A stretch of DNA of 64,000 bases from NCBI GenBank assembly GCA_964415295.1, contig CAYPYN010000004.1, positions 124,001-188,000 of the forward strand, given 5' to 3'. The number at the start of each line of letters is the position of its first letter. The first letter of the stretch is position 1. Source of the DNA: SB21 sp964415295. GTDB taxonomy: Bacteria > CLD3 > SB21. This document shows positions 60,263 to 64,000 of this stretch, in pieces. Made by a program: the position numbers and the translations under genes. The notes beneath the pieces were generated by a model. The model was given only the letters and a program-made list of their open reading frames with translations, had not been told where the DNA came from and did no database searches.

Positions 60263-63200
60263 CTATCTAAAAGGTGAGAGAGTCAGATGGACACCTGTTC
60301 CTTTCTCATTTCTTATTTCAAATTCAGCTCCGATGCGTCGGGCCCTGGAGGCCATATTTCTCAAGCCGTGCCCGCTTTTCTTATTATCCGGTGGTAAACC
60401 AATACCGTTATCCGTTATTATCAAATCAAAACGATTGTTCCACAATGTGATCCTGATATCCACCTCTGATGCCTGTGCATGTTTGGCGATGTTGTTGATA
60501 GCCTCTTTAAAAATGAGATAGATATTCTGACGCCGGTCTGACGCCAGATGATCGTCCCGAAAGCCCTCGGTACGGAATTGCAGTTGAATGTTCTTTGCCG
60601 AAAGCACGCTATGGGCAAAATCGCTCATGCGGTCGAGCATATGTATAACGCGGTCGTTTCTGGAATCAATCGACCAAACAATGTCGCTCATAGTTGTGAT
60701 CGCTTCCCGGCTGAGCGACGATATATTGGACAGCAGCGTCTGATGTCCGACGGGATCGACACCGGCTTTTATCAGATCGGAATATAAGGAGATCTTTGTC
60801 AAAGTTGCGCCGACGTCGTCGTGCAGGTCGGCAGCGATCTTTGTTCTAAGACGCTCCAGCTCCAGCAGTTTATTCACACGATAATGGTATGCGCCATAGA
60901 CCCCCGCAACGATCACCAAGAAAGCACCGATTCTGAACCACCATGTTTGCCAGGGCGGTGGCCATACTTTAATGCGAATCGAGGCGCCGGCTTCATTCCA
61001 TAACCCGTCGTTATTGGAACCTTTGACGCGGAACACGTACGTTCCGGGATCAAGGTTGGTATAACTCGCAAACCTTCGCGAGCCGCAGTACACCCAGTCC
61101 TCGTCGAAGCCTTCCAACTTGTAAGCGTACTGATTTTTCTCTGAATTCAGATAGTTGAGAGCCACGAATTCAAAGGAAAAATCATTCTCGGAGTAATCAA
61201 GTTCGATCTGTTCTATTTTGGAAAGCGGCTTATCCAGTATCTGTTCTTTGTTCAATTTCGAAAACGAAGTAATAACGATTGGAGGAACCATCTGGTTGTG
61301 GCTCAGACTATCAGGATCGAGTGAAACGAACCCGTTGATCCCGCCGAAATACATTTTCCCGCTTTTGTTGCTGAAATAGGCTCCGGTGGCAAACTCATTA
61401 GCCGGTAACCCATCACCCGCATCGTAATTTCTGAATTTCAGCGTCTGCGGATCCAGTACCGAGATACCGTTATTCGTACTCATCCAAATACGCCCCTTGC
61501 GGTCTTCCAGAATCCCGTAAACGCAATTATTGGCTAATCCATCGGCTTCCGTAAAACGCTGAAAACGCCCGGGTGTATCCAGGACAAGATTGAGTCCTCC
61601 GCTGGTAGCGATCCAGATCTTACCGTTGCGATCCCTGCAAAAGGCAAATACCTTATTATTACTCAGACTGTTTTTATCAAACGGGTCACACTGATAAGAT
61701 GTAAAAGAATTTTCTGTTGTATTCAATATCGAGACACCGCCTTCCGTACCTATCCAAACGACCTCATCCGACGGCTGGAAGATTGACCAAACCACATTAT
61801 TGCGCAAGCCGGTATTTCCTGCTCTGAAATTGGTCCATCGGTCGTAGCGGCGATCCCATATATACACTCCGGCGCCGTCCGTGCCGAACCACAGCCGGCC
61901 CTCCCTATCTTCCATCATGGATAGCACAAGATGGCCTTCGGCTTTGCTGAAAAAATCTGTCGCACCTGTCGCGACATGCCGGAATCTTTTTTGGGAGGCC
62001 TCCCACGTATAAAGTCCGTCGGAAGTGGCCACCCATATGATACCAAGCCTGTCTTTCAGAAAAGCGGTGACCTGATTGGATTTCAGCCCTTCGGCGCGGC
62101 CTTTCGTATAGTGCGAATAAGTACCGGTTTGAAGATCGATGACGTTGACCCCTCCGTCCTCAGTTCCGATCCACAGCGAACCGGTTTCTTCGTCCTCGAG
62201 AATGGAAAAGACGATGGTGCCGAGAAGAGAATTTTTTTCGTTGGGTTCATTCTTAAAGACGCGGAATTTTACGTTAAAACGACCCAACTTATTGATCCCG
62301 CCGGCATAATTTCCGATCCAGATCACGCCGTCGCCGCCACCATACATACTCCAAATGCGGTTGTTACTGAGGCTGCTCGGATCACCGGCGTTAAACAAAT
62401 ATCTGTTACATTCTCCTGTCTCCGGATCAAGCCTATTTAGCCCGCCTCCGTCCGTACCAACCCACATGTAGCCGGACCTGTCTTCATAAAAAGCCTCTAC
62501 ATGATTATGCGAAAGAGATTTAGGGTCGAAAGGATCATGCCGGTAATGAGTAAAAGTTTCCGTCTTTTTATCAAAGCGGTCCAATCCTCCCCTCAACGTT
62601 CCGATCCACAGATATCCTTTTCTATCCTCACGCACATACAAAACGTAATTATCCGTCAGACTATGATCATTCGCTGGATCGTGGAAGTAAGTTGTAAACG
62701 TTTCTTCCACCGGATCAAAGCGGTTCAATCCATTAGCCGTTCCGATCCAATAAACTCCGGATCGGTCTTTGAACATTGTGAGAATGTAATCGTCGCTCAG
62801 GCTTTTGGGAGACTTGGGATCGCTAAGATACCGCTTGAAAGTTCCGGTAACCGGATCGAAACGATTCAGACCTTTGGCGGTACCGATCCAAAGACATCGC
62901 TGAGATGTGTCATTCAGAATTGCGTTCACGTAATTATGGCTCAGCGTATTTGGATCGGCGGGATCGTGGCGATACCGGGTAAATTTTTTTGTGTCAGGAT
63001 CAAAACGATTCAATCCGCCGCCGCCGCCGCCGCGGCTGGTTCCCACCCAAAGAATACCCTGATGATCTTCGCACAACGAACGAATGTAGCTATCCGAAAT
63101 GGAATTGGAATCAGTTTCATCGTGCCGATAAACAGTAAATTCGTAACCGTCATACCTATTGAGACCGTCCTGCGTTCCGAACCACATGAACCCCTGATGA

Positions 63201-63367
63201 TCTTTGAGAATGCAAGTCACCGTACTCTGCGACAATCCGTTTTCAATGGCAATACGTTCAAAACGAATGTGCTCTTTTTGAGCGTGAGTTGGCGATGCGT
63301 TCGAACAAAGAATGATCAACGCAAAACATACCCATACTCTCTTTGGAAAAGAGCGTACAGAACTCAT
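60263..63367 (-). CDS. Two-component sensor kinase with Reg_prop beta-propeller, Y_Y_Y domain and HisKA_3 core
   Basis: 1034 residues. Signal peptide (ending SPTHAQ), then about 13 Reg_prop repeats of the type GFMWFGTQDGLNRYD, forming two propeller discs in the periplasm; a Y_Y_Y domain (~residues 695-770); one membrane helix at ~803-823; and the HisKA_3 module with phospho-acceptor His849 in AADLHDDVGATL, followed by the ATPase motifs EAINNIAKHAQ, DNGIGLP and GHGLRNMASRA. In other bacteria this layout senses glycans or oligosaccharides. One blade has six Gly in a row. ATG at 63367 after GAGGTCTCGT. Confidence 0.95.
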   Translation of the reverse strand: MSSVRSFPKRVWVCFALIILCSNASPTHAQKEHIRFERIAIENGLSQSTVTCILKDHQGFMWFGTQDGLNRYDGYEFTVYRHDETDSNSISDSYIRSLCEDHQGILWVGTSRGGGGGGLNRFDPDTKKFTRYRHDPADPNTLSHNYVNAILNDTSQRCLWIGTAKGLNRFDPVTGTFKRYLSDPKSPKSLSDDYILTMFKDRSGVYWIGTANGLNRFDPVEETFTTYFHDPANDHSLTDNYVLYVREDRKGYLWIGTLRGGLDRFDKKTETFTHYRHDPFDPKSLSHNHVEAFYEDRSGYMWVGTDGGGLNRLDPETGECNRYLFNAGDPSSLSNNRIWSMYGGGDGVIWIGNYAGGINKLGRFNVKFRVFKNEPNEKNSLLGTIVFSILEDEETGSLWIGTEDGGVNVIDLQTGTYSHYTKGRAEGLKSNQVTAFLKDRLGIIWVATSDGLYTWEASQKRFRHVATGATDFFSKAEGHLVLSMMEDREGRLWFGTDGAGVYIWDRRYDRWTNFRAGNTGLRNNVVWSIFQPSDEVVWIGTEGGVSILNTTENSFTSYQCDPFDKNSLSNNKVFAFCRDRNGKIWIATSGGLNLVLDTPGRFQRFTEADGLANNCVYGILEDRKGRIWMSTNNGISVLDPQTLKFRNYDAGDGLPANEFATGAYFSNKSGKMYFGGINGFVSLDPDSLSHNQMVPPIVITSFSKLNKEQILDKPLSKIEQIELDYSENDFSFEFVALNYLNSEKNQYAYKLEGFDEDWVYCGSRRFASYTNLDPGTYVFRVKGSNNDGLWNEAGASIRIKVWPPPWQTWWFRIGAFLVIVAGVYGAYHYRVNKLLELERLRTKIAADLHDDVGATLTKISLYSDLIKAGVDPVGHQTLLSNISSLSREAITTMSDIVWSIDSRNDRVIHMLDRMSDFAHSVLSAKNIQLQFRTEGFRDDHLASDRRQNIYLIFKEAINNIAKHAQASEVDIRITLWNNRFDLIITDNGIGLPPDNKKSGHGLRNMASRARRIGAEFEIRNEKGTGVHLTLSPFR

Positions 63368-63428
63368 ACGAGACCTCAATGTATAGTCATACCTAAAGAG
63401 TTGATATCGCCCGATCTTCAGAATCCTT

Positions 63429-64000
63429 TTATGGTCCGGTTCTGACGGAATCCGTCGCAGGGGCTGTCTGGAGTAAGTAATCCAGCGTCCACACCGTAAT
63501 CTGACCGTCGCCTCCGGATGTCACCAGCGTTTTCCCATCCGGAAAAACATCCATGCTCCACACGCCCAATTGATGGGCTTTCCGGATCGTATTCATCCTT
63601 GCAAAGTCACTCATCCGCCACACCGTCAGATTTCCTGTGACATCTCCGGTAACAAAGTAAGGCCCAACAGGGATCATGGTTTTGATCTCATCGTCAAAAG
63701 AAACGGTTGTATCCGGACGGTCGGTAGCTTTATTCCATACATGTATATCCCCTGCCCCGGCCGTGACGATCCGATTTCCATCCGGCATCAGAAAACAGGC
63801 ATTGATGGCGTCGGCTTCGGGAAAATTCTTTATCTCGTGACCCGCTTTGATATCCCAGACTTTGACATTCTTGTCCCAGCCGACGGAAATGAATTGCGAA
63901 GGATCGTTGGTAAAGGAGACAGCGGTTACGGCATCCACATGCCCGTACGGCGCCACAACATCCGGAGCATGACCTGAAAAATAATGGAGCTGTTTACCGG
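63429..64000 (-). CDS. WD40 repeat protein, N-terminus cut by window edge
   Basis: The frame stays open to the right edge, so only the C-terminal ~190 residues are seen. WD40 blades are clear: GHVDAVTAVSFTNDPSQFISVGWDKNVKVWDIKAGHE (landmark VWDIKAG), then AINACFLMPDGNRIVTAGAGDIHVWN and a last blade WSMDVFPDGKTLVTSGGDGQITVWTLD. It ends with a Pro/Thr-rich tail. Probably part of a propeller that binds protein partners. It lies 61 bases before the kinase gene on the same strand. Confidence 0.88.
   Translation of the reverse strand, partial: GKQLHYFSGHAPDVVAPYGHVDAVTAVSFTNDPSQFISVGWDKNVKVWDIKAGHEIKNFPEADAINACFLMPDGNRIVTAGAGDIHVWNKATDRPDTTVSFDDEIKTMIPVGPYFVTGDVTGNLTVWRMSDFARMNTIRKAHQLGVWSMDVFPDGKTLVTSGGDGQITVWTLDYLLQTAPATDSVRTGP

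Noticed and set aside
62501..63445. Plus-strand frame of 314 codons
   Set aside because: It reads the Reg_prop repeats in reverse; the repeat itself keeps the other strand open.
1..64000. CRISPR arrays, insertion sequences and prophage
   Set aside because: No regularly spaced repeats, transposase or phage genes were seen; the HNH gene is a lone housekeeping-context gene.

Overview
The window is a gene-dense, almost entirely chromosomal housekeeping stretch of a Gram-negative (diderm) bacterium. Evidence for an outer membrane is direct: BamA, two Skp/OmpH chaperones, LpxD, two TonB-dependent receptors and several lipoproteins. Menaquinone is made by the futalosine route (mqnE, mqnB, mqnD and a MqnP-like prenyltransferase). 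A DUF3098 protein, Reg_prop/Y_Y_Y sensor kinase, BtuG-like B12 lipoprotein and AgmX/PglI-type protein point to the Fibrobacterota-Chlorobiota-Bacteroidota (FCB) side of the tree. However, the promoters look like TTGACA-N17-TATAAT and many genes have clear Shine-Dalgarno sites, which is not the habit of Bacteroidota proper, so I infer a neighbouring or deep FCB lineage. The exact phylum cannot be settled from the sequence alone. No prophage, insertion sequence, CRISPR array or rRNA was seen.

Layout. 1-7.4 kb (minus): one long run trpS > membrane protein > scpA > scpB > PrdB-like protein > rluB > cmk > Ser/Thr kinase (cut by the left edge), preceded by an HNH nuclease gene with its own strong promoter. 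8.1-10.3 kb (minus): TPR membrane protein, MqnP-like prenyltransferase, CrcB fluoride channel and DUF190. 10.5-18.2 kb (plus): xthA, then the envelope cluster uppS-bamA-skp-skp-lpxD, then ruvB. 18.2-28.6 kb (minus): secD-secF, a STAS protein, purA-gatB, tRNA-Ser, a two-lipoyl-domain E2, thiE, and a membrane-spanning protein that joins outside beta-sandwich domains to inside winged helices. 28.9-31.2 kb (plus): L-2-hydroxyglutarate oxidase and a CsgG-like/beta-barrel protein. 31.2-43.6 kb (minus): a 1476-residue TPR-C39 peptidase lipoprotein, small envelope proteins, amrA, aroE, trxB, and a TonB receptor. 43.7-51.1 kb (plus): rpmE, DUF1385 protein, prfA, mqnE-mqnB-mqnD, DUF3098, an HMA lipoprotein and a 25-cysteine protein. 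51.1-54.0 kb: divergent erpA and feoAB sharing a promoter region with a palindromic operator. 54.0-59.0 kb (minus): a vitamin B12 operon under a cobalamin riboswitch with a visible terminator switch. 59.0-64.0 kb (minus): a two-component cluster (lone receiver, NarL-type regulator, large hybrid-propeller kinase) and a WD40 protein cut by the right edge.

How the parts fit: the B12 operon encodes outer-membrane capture (BtuG-like, BtuB), a probable inner-membrane transporter subunit, and an adenosyltransferase that turns the imported corrinoid into coenzyme B12. The Feo and ErpA genes link ferrous iron import to Fe-S assembly, and a BFD-type 2Fe-2S protein lies tail-to-tail with feoB. The features most worth experimental attention are the sensor-like beta-sandwich/winged-helix protein, the TPR-C39 lipoprotein, the BtuG-like B12 operon, and a recurring arrangement in which a terminator hairpin sits directly in front of an ATG that lacks a Shine-Dalgarno site.
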